Source: Lactifluus volemus (Eukaryota; Basidiomycota; Agaricomycetes; Russulales; Russulaceae). From it: a stretch of DNA of 64,000 bases. The notes beneath the pieces are model-generated. The model saw only the letters and a list, made by a program, of their open reading frames with translations. It was not told where the DNA came from and did no database searches. The stretch lies in assembly GCA_022376515.1 (NCBI GenBank), contig WTXI01000003.1, positions 1,302,001 through 1,366,000 of the forward strand, written 5' to 3'. The translations under genes and the position numbers were made by a program. This document shows positions 23,620 to 36,679 of the stretch, piece after piece. Within the stretch, counting starts at the first letter, position 1; every line of letters starts with the position of its first letter.

Positions 23620-25625
23620 TCATGCAAACCGAGCCTTTCTTTGCTTGTTCAATTCTTTTGCGTGTTCCCATCCTTCGATAGTAACCATCCTCTCATTCTT
23701 GGTTAGACCTATCAGCCTATTGAAAGCATGTTCAGCATGTGCTCATACGACCCCGAACAACGGGAAAGTGAGCTGACCGAGCAACTGTGATGGTTTGTTT
23801 CAACTCCTCGGGCGACATCGCATTGTCTGCCTTCCTCTGTTGCACAAAATCTTCTTGGATATGCTACATGGTCACCAAGTCAGCAGCGGCAGGGAGCGAT
23901 GCGAACCAACTTCAGTTTGTACCTCAGAAATGGCATCTGTCACCTCGATATTTCCCGTCTTTGCACACAATATCAGGCGCCGGAAAGCCTCCAATTTGTC
24001 CGTCGACGGGAACTTGATATCGGATTTTGGCTTGTATAGGTCGCTGCTCGTTGAGGGTGTGCTGAGAGGCAAGGTAATATCCGTCTGCAAAGGCAAGTTA
24101 ATCACGATCGGCACACTACTACCTTCAGGTTACGTACCTGGAAAAGAGCACTCTTTGTCCCTTGGGCGAGAATCACAAAGTTGATATCCGTAGGAAAGGA
24201 GAATTCGCTGTAGGGAAATTTGTACGCGAGAGTTTGTGTGCTGATAACTTGCTGGATAGCTCGCACGTTTAGCACACCCCGTTCGATCAGTTTCCTTCCT
24301 GTACCCCGCTCTCGGTCATGAGCATTGTTGTACCGTGTGCGAGCTGAAGGTAGCCGGAATGCAAGTCCTCGTTTATGCTTTCGGGTACGAAGGGTACGGA
24401 ATTGAGCAAGTCAAGGGAAAGGGGAGCGTTACGTGTAAAGGGAGGAGGAGAGCAAGGACATGGGAAAGGCTAGGGAGGGCGGGTGGAGTCGATGTTGAGG
24501 GTGGGAAATGTGCAAGAGTCAGGGATGGCGGGTTGAGTGACCGAGTGCGAGATTGGCTAGAGTGGATGTGATTAACGATGGACAACTCGGGGGCATGAGA
24601 AGAGACATACACCCGGGCGACGCAAGCAAGGAGGACCCATTCTGCAGCGTCATGGTCTCCCCCAAGAGCTTCATCTGCTATCCAGGTTAGCAATTCTTCT
24701 CGAACTTGTGACTGGATCGGATCTTTCGGTGCCGATAGGATGTCAAGACGGTGCTCGCGGGTGAACAGTACGTGAAGGGTCGGTACGACCATGGACTCGT
24801 CCGGATCTGCGTGGAGTCTTTGGGGCTATCAGAACCATCGAGGTAACCTCGATGAGGGCACTTACGGTTCTTTAGTGAGAATTCCAACAAAGTTCAGAAC
24901 ATCGGCGGTCTTTGGGATGTCATTCCCAAAGTTTCCGTACATCTGGTTGTCGATGTGAGCGACATCTCAATCATGTGGATGTGTAGATGCCAACTTTGAT
25001 CTGTAAGCCATGATGTTTATCCTTTGGGATAGGATACTTATGAGCACGAAGAGGTTCAGCATGCTGACTTGCTGCTGCTCGTTTAATTACTATGTCAAAA
25101 CCTTCCTGAGAAAACTCACTTTGAACTGACAACTCTGGAGTCCCCATTGGAAGCGGTTTGATACCACACCGTCTCTCCGGGAACGGTGACGGCCCAGAGA
25201 ACGACACAGTCTCGCAAGTCATTATAATCGAAATCGTTGTCATCGCCATCACATCGAGAAGTATCTGTCAAGCCCCAGCCCCCACATTTCCCGTCTCTCA
25301 ACTTGAACAAGTACATCTCCGGCGATGGAGAAGTGTCTTGGACCAAGGCACGGAAACGGACAAGGGCGCGATCTTGGTACGACGACAAGGGTATCAGGGG
25401 TATGAGCGGAGGTATCTTGGATTGAAACCCGTTAGAGTCACTTTATTGAGGACGGAGGCGGGTGCGCACCTCCAGAAACGCTTCCTCCGTTCTGAAAATA
25501 TCCGAGAAATGCTTCGTCACTGCCTTAGGGAACTCGTCGAGAGTCTCACGGTCATATGTGTCATAGAAAGAAAGTAGAGCGTCCGTTGGGGAGCTGAGAG
25601 CCTCGACTAGGAAGGAAGAAACCAT
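23620..25625 (-). CDS. MCMBP: Mini-chromosome maintenance complex-binding protein (MCMBP / ETG1 type)
   Basis: This replication factor binds MCM3-7 and helps assembly or unloading of the MCM helicase in the nucleus. Seen: the start MVSSFLVEALSSPTDALLSF, SDIFRTEEAFLEV, then YQDRALVRFRALVQDTSPSP, PEMYL, LRDCVVLWAVTVPGETVWY (the family's VPGE motif), VVPTLHVLFTRE, EELLTWIADEALGGDHDAAEWVLL, a stretch around SEFSFPTDINFVILAQGTKSAL, ending VTIEGWEHAKELNKQRKARFA. Many short introns. The start ATG at 25625 and stop at 23620 are both well placed. It diverges from the DPB3-like gene, with 127 bp between starts, and converges on PGM. Confidence 0.88.
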
Positions 25626-25752
25626 TGGTTGTACGGCTTTGAAATGGCACGCGACGCGTCAATTTGGACGCCACAGACGCGTCTCTCTCTGTGCTGACCT
25701 CAACAACACATAGCAACACAGTACAAATCTCGAGCGGAACTAAACTATTATA

Positions 25753-26524
25753 ATGAGTGACATTCACATGCAAGTCGACGACGTGGATCAAGCGGGCAGT
25801 CCGGCTGGTACACCTCCAGTACCAAAGGACAAGCCCTCCGACAGATCGAAAGGCAAGGCTGCTGCAAAGCCTACAGTAGCGCTCAGTAGGGAACCTGGCA
25901 AATCCCTGCTGCCTATTTCACGGGTGCAAAAGATTATGAAGGCAGACAAGGTACATGCGCCATCATGCCCTACACGCTCCGTCACCTTTGATGTGGCTTC
26001 AGGAATTGCCTACCGTCGCGAAGGAAGCCACATTTCTCATATCACTTGCAACGGAAGAGTTCATCAAAAGGTTATCAGAGGCTAGTCATCATATCGCACA
26101 TCGTGAGAAAAGAGTGACGGTGCAACAACGGGATATAGGTGCGATGGTTTGTTGCTCAACACACGAGTACTTGGCTCACCATATCTCAACTGAACACAGC
26201 TTCCGTGGCTCGTAGAGCGGACGAATTTTTATTCTTAGAAGGTGAACAAATGTATTTTTAGAGAAATCATCATCGGCAGCTGACATGGCAAATGGATTAT
26301 GAGAAATCATACCATGGCCAGATGCGTCCGACGCCCCCGCACGAAGAAAGTTGCCAGAACCAACAAAATCTGAAGGAACGTCGACAGGGGGAAATCGAAC
26401 AATGGCCGACTTTGTGACGTTAAACGCAGGTTCAGACCCTAAGGGTCAAGGGGTAGATGTAGTTATGAACGAAGACGGGACGATGGAAGTGGCAGCAGGG
26501 GATGTGACTGAAGACGAGGATTAA
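25753..26524 (+). CDS. Histone-fold protein, DPB3/POLE4-like (CBF/NF-Y family)
   Basis: The middle is a CBFD/NF-YB-type histone fold: LLPISRVQKIMKADKELP, then VAKEATFLISLATEEFI, KRLSEASHHIAHREKRVTVQ, QRDIA and ARRADEFLFLEEIIPW. The RVQKIMKAD and VTVQQRDI stretches resemble DPB3/POLE4 (DNA polymerase epsilon accessory subunit) or the CHRAC small subunit. The N-terminus is disordered and Lys/Pro-rich; the C-terminus is acidic, ending EVAAGDVTEDED. Four exons with short introns. NC2-alpha is a possible alternative, but neighbours and motif favour DPB3. Start ATG at 25753, 75 bp from the DDB1 gene downstream. Confidence 0.78.
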
Positions 26525-26599
26525 TGGTACCGGACCGGGAAGGTCCGTATCGAACATGTACAAGTAGCGTTTAGCCCTACTCGACTTACTGTGTACTTC

Positions 26600-29500
26600 A
26601 TGAGGGTCGTCAGCACCTTCCACCTACCATCCTCAGTGGTGGATGCTGTCAAATGTTGCCTCACTCCTGACACTTCTTTCGTCCATCTTGTCGTCGCAAA
26701 GTCTAATAGACTCGATATCTATTCCGTGAATCCAACTGGTCTGAGATACGAGTGCGGAGCGGAAATATGGGGCAGAATCGTGGTACTAAGAGCTATTCCA
26801 GCACAGGTAATGTCTTGACCTATCCCATTTCTCGTTTTGACGGATTTTCCCCTGCTGTAGGGTGGCAGGAGTAACTTGTTGGTTCTAACGGATCACCCAG
26901 ATCCTAGGCTCATTTTCTTTTCTTATTCGAGATCGTCCTCTGGCAGCCCGATCCTGAAAGCCTTGAAGACCCTGAGTTTATACTATCACCATGCTCGCCC
27001 CTCTGAGTTTCTGAACTCCGTCTTGGTCGATCCATCTGGGGCAGTTGCCATCGTCAACTGCTACACTGGAAAAATCAAGGTTGTGGAACTCGAAGACGGC
27101 TTGTACAAGAATGATTTTGACGTCATGTAAAGCCCTCTCATCCCTTCATGTATGTGCGGTCTTATGCTGACCGATGTCTCCAGGGTATCGGAGCTGAACA
27201 TTCTCTCTCTGGCGTTCCTCTCTGTCGGCTCGGGTAACTACTCCATTGCGATCCTTCACCTAGACCACAATGAAAACCTTCATCTACTCGCCCGTGATCT
27301 CATTCTCTCGGAATGTGAATTATCTTCTGAACCATCTTTTCTTTTGCCGCAAACGCTGCTTTCTTCTTCTACTGTTACGTCGAATGATGCACCTCCATGC
27401 CTCGCAACTGTGCCACCTCAGCAGTCACAGGACACAGACGAATCTCTACCTGGTGGCGTCTTGGTATTTGGTAGGCGTAAGATTCGATTTTTCGAGCTCT
27501 CTTCCGAGGAATGGCAAGAGAAACACCGCGGGAAAAAACAGCGCAGATTTGGGAGTCGTGGCAATAACTCAGAGCAATCCGTGGCAAAGGATAAACAAAA
27601 AGGGCGTGAGATACGGAGGCGAAGGGCCAAAGCGACTGTTCAGTGGCCATGGTCTGAAGTGACTGCGTAGGTCTCGTACCAATACCTCCACGCCCTTTCT
27701 GACCCAATCAGTTGGAGTCCTGCAAATAAGGAGGGGACCAGATTTCTTTTTGGAGACTCATATGGCCGTTTGGTTCTACTTTCATTGGAACCCACAACTG
27801 AGCGCTGTCTTACCGTCATCCCTCTCGGGGAGGTACAAAAGTCGCGTTACGAATTATCCAAAATTCATTTCTTACCTTTGTTATCAGGTTTCTCCGCCTA
27901 CCGCACTAGCTTATCTCGATTCGCAAGTTCTGTTTATAGGTTCTCATTTCGGTGACAGTCAACTTATCAGAATACACACTTCCCCCATCTCTGACATCAG
28001 TACTCCCACTCTCCCAATTCCTTCCGACATATCAACCGTGCAGCTCAGCTCGTTCTCGAGCAGTAGAAAAGGGAAAGGGCGTGCCTGGGCGACTGACAAT
28101 GAAGGCGGAGGACGCGTGCTTGCGTTAAATGGCACATTCATCGAAGTCCTTGACACTTGGCAGAACATCGGGCCCATCTTGGACGCAGTATTGGCTGATA
28201 CAGATGGAAGTGGACAGGTGAAGTCTTCCGTCCATATCTTCCCTGTTATCGTTCAGACCATTTTCATAGCCGCGTATCGTAACTGCCTCGGGAGGCATGA
28301 ACACTGGCAGTCTGCGCATAATCCAAAATGGTGCGGATTTCCAAACCCTTGCCGTCATAGAGAACATGGGGAACTTCAGCAAGATTTGGTCATTACGCAA
28401 TCGCTTCCGTGATACGTATGTATTTCTCTACCGTCTCGAGTCTCAAGGTGACGCCTTCTGCAGAAACGACTCCCACATCCTAGCTGCCAACTCCCAGGAG
28501 AGTATCCTATTTCGTCTTGATAGGCCAGATACGCTCTCCGCCGTCGCTCGTCATAACGCGGGATTCGAGTCTTGTCCCACTCTTGCAGCCTCTAACGTTG
28601 CACGGCGTCTCAGGAACCACACGGGAAGAACCTCATACGAAGACTCCTCTCTCATCGTTCAAGTGACAGAGGAAAAAATTATTCTCTTGGAATATGACGA
28701 TGTGCTGCAAACGCATAACGTTCTGACCTCCTGGAGCCCCGACGAGCAAGGCGATGAGTGGGCAGGACGTAAAATTGTAGTGGCTAGTCTCAATCCAAGT
28801 CAATTCGCCTTGGGTCTGAGTAGGAAGCGTCTCGTCCTGCTCAATCTCTCCGAGAACAACACGTTTCAAATCTTCCGGTATGCCAATTCTCTATGTATGT
28901 GACGATGAATTAATATGATCTGTCGCACAGCTATAAGGACTTGCGGGAAGAGATATCTGCACTCTCTTGCACGCCTCTCGACACCACAAGGATGTTTACC
29001 CTCTACATCGCTGTGGGGTTTTGGTCCATACATGCCGTCGACCTTCTCTCAGTCGTGTCGGTGGACGAATCCCAATGTCTTGAACCTGTTTGCAACTCGG
29101 TCTCACTCCCTTCCCTCCCACGTTCCCTTCTTCTACATGACTTTGGCAACGCACCTCAACTGCTGATCGGGTTGCGCGACGGGACACTGCTCGCGTATGC
29201 TTTGGTGAAAAATGGATTTGAGGACAAGCGGGTCTTCTCACTGGGAACTGAGCCAGTGGGGCTTACACAATTCGACATGGGCGAAAAGAAGGCTGTGTTC
29301 GCAAACGGAGGCAGAGCAGCATTGTTTTATCTGGAAAAGGGTATCTTGCAGCATTCACCAATCTTGATAAAGGTACCTTTTATTCACATTGATAATACGG
29401 GTCGATTGATGTTGTCCGTATTATAAGAACGTTTTTGCGACTGCGAGGATCAACTCTCCGAACTGGCAGTCCTGTTTACTCTTGTTGACATCATCTGGAT

Positions 29501-31041
29501 GCGTTATCGGAGCGGTACGGGATCTTGAAAAGATGCACATCCGATCAGTACGCACATCTTCCGGTTCTTCTCGACGGTCATCTCAACTTCTGTCGCCTTA
29601 GGTTCCTTTGGGATTGGACAATCCTCGGTGTTTGGAGTACGATGAAGGCCTTCATGCTTTTGCTGTAGCTTGCGTACGAACCGAGCCAGGTCGCGTAGGA
29701 GAAAACGAATCCTCGACGAGCAGTTTTAAATTACTAGACGATAAGACGTTCGATGGTATGTTCCCTTTCTTCGTGGTTTCTACAGTCAGTTATGCGTTGA
29801 TATATGAACAGTGCTGTGTCAATTCACCTGTCAGGACAACGAAGAGGTCACGGCAATCCGGATGATTCCATTGTCAGAAGGGGATACGGCTATCTGTGTT
29901 GGCACTGTATTTTTCAAACCAGGCGAGAAGGAACCCAGTCAGGGTCGCTTGCTCCTTCTTACAGCGGAGTTTGACGCAACGCTTTCACGTACTAAGCGGC
30001 AATTGAAGAAGATCTCGGAGATGGATGTTCATGGATGCGTCTATGCATTGGCCCGTGCAAATGGACTATTAGCTGCTGCTGTAGGACCCTCAGTAAGTGC
30101 ATTTGCCCCTTCAGTTTCTTCATGAGTCGGAACTGCCATAGGTCGCTGTGTACACAGTCGACGCCACAGGCTTCAAACTAGCCGCGGACTGGTACCACAA
30201 TTACCTCGTCACAAGCCTCGTTGCTAGGGGTTCCAGATTGTTCGCTGGCGACGCGATTTGTTCGGTTTCCGTAATCGATCTCATTGAGGCCGAGGAGGTG
30301 AGATGCGGCTGAATCTGTCGCTAGAGACTTCAGTCCGCTCTGGCCTGTCACGATTGAGTCGCTGGATCGGGACACGATCATCGGGGCGAATGTGAGCGCC
30401 GACAGAACGAAAACAAACACCTCTTTTTGCTGACTTTTTTTTGCTTTGCCCACAGAGCGACTGCAACCTTTTCACTTACAGCGTTCAACGAGGAGAGGCT
30501 AGGACGGCTCTGGATCGAGATGGATTCTGGCATCTAGGCGAGGTGGTGAACAAGTTTATCCCAGGTGCGAATGATTCCACCTTCGCCTTCCACATCGATG
30601 GCTGTCTCACTCGATGGGTTTCTGCCAACAGGTTCCATGTCTTCGAACAACGCCGACAGCAGCAACAGCACTAACCCGAACCTGACGACCCAATGTCTTC
30701 TTCACATCCTCCGGTCGCATCGGCGTCATCGTCGATATAGGTCGTCCCGAGCTCTCGCTCCATTTAACGCGCTTGAGCGCAACCTGGGCAAAGTTGTCAC
30801 CGAAATCGCGCACGCGTCGCACGCCAGGTCCCGTGCTCCCGTCGGTACGTGGGGGAAGAGCGACGCGGACGTGTCAGCCTACGGCTTCCTCGATGGGGAC
30901 TTTCTGGAGAAGTTCCTGGATTACGAGCATCCATCGACCGAGACGGAACGCGTGTTGAAGGGGAGTAGCCCGCCGGAGAGGCTCAAGCAGACTTATGGGG
31001 AAATTAGACAGACGTTGGAAGCGCTGCGGGCGCTGCATTGA
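26600..31041 (+). CDS. DDB1: DNA damage-binding protein 1 (CUL4 adaptor)
   Basis: DDB1 is a three-beta-propeller adaptor of CUL4 ubiquitin ligases in nucleotide excision repair and replication licensing. Seen: MRVVSTFHLPSSVVDAVKCC, LVVAKSNRLDIYSVNP, ECGAEIWGRI, MMS1-like N-terminal domain, FLFGDSYGRLVLLSLE, SLRIIQNGADFQTLAVIENM, the DLEKMHIRSVPLGLDNPRCL stretch, then the CPSF-A C-terminal domain (RQLKKISEMDVHGCVYALAR, SDCNLFTYSV, ERNLGKVVTEI, DGDFLEKFLDYE). The C-terminus ends GEIRQTLEALRALH. There are about fifteen short introns. The plasmid-like first ATG choice at 26600 matches family starts (MRVVSTFH). No frame break was needed in this long gene. It converges on the exchanger gene at 31287. 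Confidence 0.93.
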
Positions 31042-31286
31042 GTGAAGTCTTTTATTATAATTCCGACATTGTATCAACAATTGCATCGAACTCAGGTAAA
31101 CTCCCTGAAACTTTAACTAGTGAAGCTTTCCAGGAGAGCGCACTGCTAAGGATAGGGATGCAAGAAAAGTGGAAATGGTGTCATGAATGGGAATAAACAG
31201 ATACACACGTTGCAGGGAAAAATGAGAAAGAAAACAAAATCTCCTTGTAAATAGTCGTCGACGCGAAGCTAAACGGTTCGAGCGAG

Positions 31287-34200
31287 TTAGTCTGAGCTAT
31301 AACATAATTGAGGGACAGTTGCAAAAACGGCTTGTGCGCGTTCGCTCGTCCTAAGGAGTAGCCCAGAATAGGCGCACAGATCCGTGAGAGAGCGCACGTT
31401 GACGATAGGACCGAGGATAGTGGTGATCGTGTCCTCGGCGTCGTTTCCGGGTCGGTATGGTGCAAAGTAGAACCCTGCACAAAGTACGAGGTAGCTGGAG
31501 ATAGGAAAACAATCGCGTCAGTGATAGCCCAGGGCTGGCAGGGCAGAGACAAGCCTACCTCGAAACGAGGATACTTCCTCGATGATAGTTGGCCTTTGCT
31601 TCGATGTATGTGTATGTCAACAGGAAGATTGACAAGATGATAACGATCACGTCCCAGCGAGGGAAGATCAACCTAGGTATGAAACGGTATCCTGTAAATC
31701 ACGGGTCGAAATCCGGGAAAGGGTGAACACAAAACTCACGTAAAAGTGTCTGCGCCTTCGCCCATTGCGGCAGGATCATACCACGCCGAAAACGCGACCA
31801 TTGCCGGGATCTGTAAAAGGCACACTTGCAGAGCATATGCAGAACCGATTTCCATACTGTATGAGCGCGAATCAGTCGTGATCATGATTCCCGGAGAATT
31901 GGCGGAGGAAATCAGGGTTCCACTACGTACCTAAGGGCAATGTTGCCATTCATGGCAAACGACATCGCATTCATGAATTCGGTTGTGTTGGGCACGAGCG
32001 CGAATAGCGTAATTCCAAGAAACTTTTCGTCGATCCCCGATCCAGTCAGTACAACGTCCACAACATCGACGAGCAATTCTGTGCGCGGCCAATGAGCAAC
32101 GCTTCGCGGCGCGCAATAGTCTCTATACACCCACCGGCAATGACCGCATATAGCGCCGTGCATCCCAGCAAGACACTCGCGCTTACGGCACGACTCCAAG
32201 ACGGCGCGTCGTGTCCTCCATGCTCCGCGGGGTCTTCTTCATCTCCCCCAAGCTGTGCATTTCTCACACGCCGAGCATGCACTTGTTGGTGTCGCAAGGC
32301 AGACACGGTGGCGACAGCAACAGCGCGAGTGAAATCGTCGGAAGGAAGCTGCGCGGGTTTCAAACCCGTATCCTTCAACGCGTGATCGACGCTCTCGAGA
32401 ATCGGAACGAGGGATCCAGTTGCGGGGCTCACGGGACGGTTGGTGTCCGAGGTATGGTGTGCGGTGGAAGGCGCGGAGGAAGAAGCGGTGGCAGAGGGAT
32501 CCGGGGGCGCAGTGCCGTCAGATAGTGGGGCTCTGGCTACATTTGCGGAACCCGGACTAATCTCATCTGCCCCAGTAAAGCTGGGCCTGTGATGAGTGGC
32601 GCTCGCTTCTCGTTGCGAACCTGGCTTCGACACGCCAGGGACGAGGTTGGACGGTGGGACGATCTTGTGATACAGGGACATGCGGCCTGATTCCTGGGGG
32701 TGGAGCAACTGTTGAGGGTTCTGCCATATCTGCGAGGCATGTGTGCGGAGCGAAAACCAAAGGCCGACGAGATAGGACTGTATCAAATGATGGATTGAAT
32801 GGTGGCATGAAATCATGATGGGAAGATGAACCTACGAAGAGAAGAATGGCGGCACAGAAGTACATGAGGCTCTTCACTGTTGTCTGATAGAAAGGGTCAT
32901 GCACGGGGTCCGGGTGCTGGTATGTGCAATGCCGGCATGTCCACGAAGCACCCCCAGCTGGTGTGTGATCTGGGCAGCCGTCACACACTAACTGAAACTG
33001 GAGAGAAAGGGAGAAATCACATGTCAATTCGAAGACATATCCATATACATTGGAACGTACATTGCCGTATGTTTGATAGAATAATGTTGGCGTGAGTGTT
33101 CCAATAATAGCCATGATGAGCATTGTGCTAGTTACACCGGCACTGTTGGCGTTGAATTTCTGCTCCTTCCGATGCACAGCGGCGCTGATCATACTCAAAC
33201 CAGGCATAAGTAATACACCAGCCAATAAGCTCCCGACGATTGACCCCTCCACTAGACGACCCTTGCCTTGGGTTAGGGCAAATGCATATAATAGGATCTC
33301 AACGGCTGATCCGAAGGTCGCATTTATGACTGCACCCATTCCGATGGACGACTGCGCAGAGATGGACGCGACCGCCATACCGATGAAGTATGACAGCGGA
33401 ATGATGCTGAGTAATGAAAGAAGGAATATAAGGAGTCGGGAGCCGAGAATTGCGAGAATTGCAGGTACATGCTGTCCCATGCGTTCGCGTTCCTCGACAA
33501 TAGGAACAAGGACCCACCCATCGAAAATGACAAAGAAAACGATAGGCAGAAGGTTGATGAATAAAATGTTTACGCCGCCGATGGTGTACTTGTAGAATTG
33601 TAACCCAACAGCGCGGTAAATGCACAGGAGCACTTTGGAGGATGGTGCACCGGAAGGGCATCTTGGCCAGCCAGAAGTCTTGGTTTGACCCTCACAGGAG
33701 TGGCTGTACCTCCGTTCTCGCCGGCGTCCGAGGGAGAACTACCCTCCACGGGGAGGAAAACGATGGAAGGAGCCGAGCAAAAGCGAATGGACGTGGGATG
33801 TGAAAAAAGATATTTGACCAATGCCCAATTAAGCTTTGCCATAGGGACGGCAATGATCAGGGCCCAGCAAATCAGACATACGAGAAGCATGAGCGGTGCA
33901 ATCACGGTGACCAAAGCGAGCCAAAAGCAGGTACGACCCAAGAAGTCCTCTGTTGCTGACATCTTAATGGGATCTCCGGTGCCTGATGAGTGGGCGGCAC
34001 CATATGACTTGGATGGGCCAAGCGGAACGCCGCCACTTGGGTGTCTGCCCAATAGAGGGGAGGTTTCGCTGGAAATAGAGTACCTCGACCACGAGCTGCT
34101 TTGAGTACCATGTCCAAGAACGATATCTGGGTTGGTAACTTGAGCAGACGGACCGCGAGCGAGCGAGTCCTCATCTTGCCTCTCATGTAAATGAGCGGGT

Positions 34201-35090
34201 CCACGGATAGTTTCGCTGTCGTGCCGCTTTGCACGTCGAAGCCGCTATCACCCTGCGGAATTGGTGTGGCGTCCTTACCTTCTCCTGGTTGATCATCTAT
34301 CTGACCCTCCACGTATTTCCCGAAGGGCCAGCCAAGGTACCATCCGAGCCCATACACGAGAGACGAATAATGTTTCCCGCCTTTGGGCACGAGCCAGAGC
34401 AACGCCGAGATGATAAAGCAGACGAGGGCGAGCCACCACCCAAAAGCGCCGCCCAAAGGATGTTCCCGGGGAGTAAGAGCCGCTCGACCTGGGCCGACGG
34501 GATAGAGTGGAGAGCTTGATCAGCGTAACGAGTGACCGAGCGAGACTTTTTGTATAATGCGGCTTCCAGATTGGGAGGCCAAACGGGTGCTCGACATTGA
34601 TGAGTGACTGACGGTCTTTGAGTGTAATGGGATCCTCGTCGTCCGGGTCATCTTCGTCAGTGTTGCCTGGGGTACCATCGGTTGCAGCTAGCGCAACCCT
34701 CTTGCCACGTACATCGTCGCCCTGTTCCGCTCCGAGTGCCCGCTCTTCTGAGCTCTCTTCGTCATCCTCGCTGAGTAAACCGCCCTCTCGCATACGGGAA
34801 CTTCCAACCGAGGTGGTGCGCACTCTTAAGCGCCTAGAATTCGTCCCTGACGAGCTCCTGGTTGGATTCTTGCGTCGTGGACTTGGAGACATGGAGACTG
34901 AGGGTTGTGAGGAATAGGATGTACCGGCATTGTGGTGTGAGGGAATGTCTGTGGCGAGCCATTGTGAAGGATAGCTGACACTGCGAGAGATGGGAACCTT
35001 GCCCCCGTAAGAGTGTGTAGTCGGTACTGGAGATGTTTGTGACGAGATATCATCGTTGTTACTGGTATCTTTGGGTTCCTGACTGGCCAT
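31287..35090 (-). CDS. VNX1: VNX1-type vacuolar cation (Na+,K+/Ca2+)/H+ exchanger
   Basis: This CaCA-superfamily protein has an unusually long N-terminus, as in yeast Vnx1 and its fungal relatives, which exchange monovalent cations or Ca2+ for protons at the vacuole. Seen: a Ser-rich acidic cytosolic N-terminus, helices FGWWLALVCFIISALLWLVP and TVIAPLMLLVCLICWALI, the first exchanger repeat SAQSSIGMGAVINATFGSAV with VEILLYAFALTQG, and the second repeat LFALVPNTTEFMNAMSFAMN. A luminal loop carries CxxC...CxxC (CDGC and CRHC near 32930-32990), then DPFYQTTVKSLMYFCAAILL, YLVGLWFSLRTHASQIW and a long disordered loop. I chose the ATG at 35090; an upstream in-frame ATG at 35138 adds 16 residues. 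The end near 31287 follows the last readable exon and is less sure. Confidence 0.85.
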
Positions 35091-36182
35091 CGATGGGTGA
35101 AAAAGAGAAATAGAAAAAGGGAGGGCGTAATTATACAAGCAAGACAGACAGCTCTCACTTGTCTTGACTTGTCCACCAAAATTCCAATTTCATGCCAAAC
35201 TCACCGGCAAGTTGCGGCCGCGGTGCCGACAAATCGGCTTTCCCTTCCTCAAACTTTGGATGGCACAAACCACGCACGCCGCACACAAATGATTCTGGAT
35301 TTTTCTTTGCTTACAACTAATAGTAATTCATCATTGGTAGGGGCAGTTGATGTTTTACGGACACACGAGCAACTATTCGAAGCGTCATCATTGCGCTCCT
35401 TTGCCCGCGTGGACACCGCTCTATTAGGGAACCTCCGCTGACTGGGCGAGCCGCCCAAATTTGGTTGCGGGAAGCTAAATTTTCGACCAGGTGGCTTCAC
35501 GTGTGCAGTGCCGCAAGGTTCAAGCTAGCGATCTGGCTCCGGTTGTGTAGACGCAACGTTCATCGATGGAGTCGCAGAGCGCCAGTATCACGCAATTGAG
35601 GCCGCAAAGACTCTGGCCCCCGTAACTCCGTTCTCAGAGCTTCTCTTGACCCTTGCAACGGACCATCTACTTTGTATATTGATCTGTATCAATCAATTCC
35701 AAGCGCGCTGAAGCCGCGTCAACAGTAACGGGATGTCAATTCCGAAGAGCGCGCTAACAGGGAATGAGACATGGTGACCGAGCTCCGCGAGAACCTGTAT
35801 CGCTTTGGTGAAGCGTGCGCCGCCGATTGCAACTATCCTATCGGATCTCATTCCACCCTATATCATCACATGGTCAAGCACACCTTTGTGATCAATGTTA
35901 GGGACAATCCGTCACTGGCACCCCGTATAAATCCATGCGTTGGGTGCCCAAGGTGAGTGTTCTCATTCTTGAACTGTCGAGGAAAATATCATACAACGCG
36001 GCATTATCATAAGTTATCATCAGCATACATGCGATATGTTATCTAGAACCTAATCATGAGCAGACTTGGAGTCTCGTGTGAAATATGAGACATATTAGCT
36101 GGATCTACTTATGGCAAAGGGTAACTATCCTAAATAACTATCCTAAATAAAATAAAATAAAAGAATGGATTCACGGCGCGAA
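35091..36182. other. Intergenic kilobase with an A/T-rich low-complexity patch
   Basis: No gene was recognised. A short frame at 35771-35956 has no motif. A taaataaaataaaataaaa-like run lies at about 36140-36165, before the 3' end of the small membrane-protein gene. Confidence 0.45.
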
Positions 36183-36679
36183 TCAATAGCTATTAACAAT
36201 GTTATTGCGCCTGTTACTACCCCACGGACGGGGAATAAAGTGAAGAAGAGGCAGCACGGCGTACAACCCAACGACTGAAAGTGTGATTTTGGCGGCGTGG
36301 GACTCTTCGAGCATAACGTATAGCAACACTTGGGCGAGTAGAGAAACTATGCCCGCGATGAGGGAGAACAACCCTACGATCTGTAATGAGGAAGGCGATA
36401 CACCTCTGCACGATGAATGCAGACACTTACAATAGGTGATACCCAGACAGATGATTGCTTGGCACCATAGCTTTGGAGCAGATCTAGGGATCCCTTCTCG
36501 AATAACCCGCGCTGAGTGAGGTCACTTCTCCGTGAGGCCCGCACTGGAAGCTCCCCGAACTCATCAGTGAGAATGAGTCCACTGGCTGCTGCGCCAATAA
36601 ATAAGAATAGCGCGCAATAGGTGAGTATCACGAGTGCGTGTCTTGCAGGACTCTCGAGATGATCCTGCTGGAAATTCAT
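36183..36679 (-). CDS. Small predicted membrane protein, unidentified
   Basis: Two exons (intron near 36380-36432) give about 145 residues. The start MNFQQDHLESPARH is followed by a helix (ALVILTYCALFLFIGAAASG), a polar loop (RASRRSDLTQRGLFEKGSLD), then helices IVGLFSLIAGIVSLLAQVLL and ITLSVVGLYAVLPLLHFIP, ending SNRRNNIVNSY. Three to four membrane passes are likely. The intron has a clean GTAAGT donor and joins two frames in phase, which supports a real gene. I do not recognise the family; such small tetraspan-like proteins are common in Agaricomycetes. Confidence 0.6.

Noticed and set aside
35771..35956. Small plus-strand frame with Cys/His residues
   Set aside because: The spacing does not fit a zinc-finger pattern and there is no neighbouring exon.
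36120..36170. AT-rich taaataaaa run as a replication origin
   Set aside because: It is low complexity only. Basidiomycete origins have no consensus that I could test by eye.
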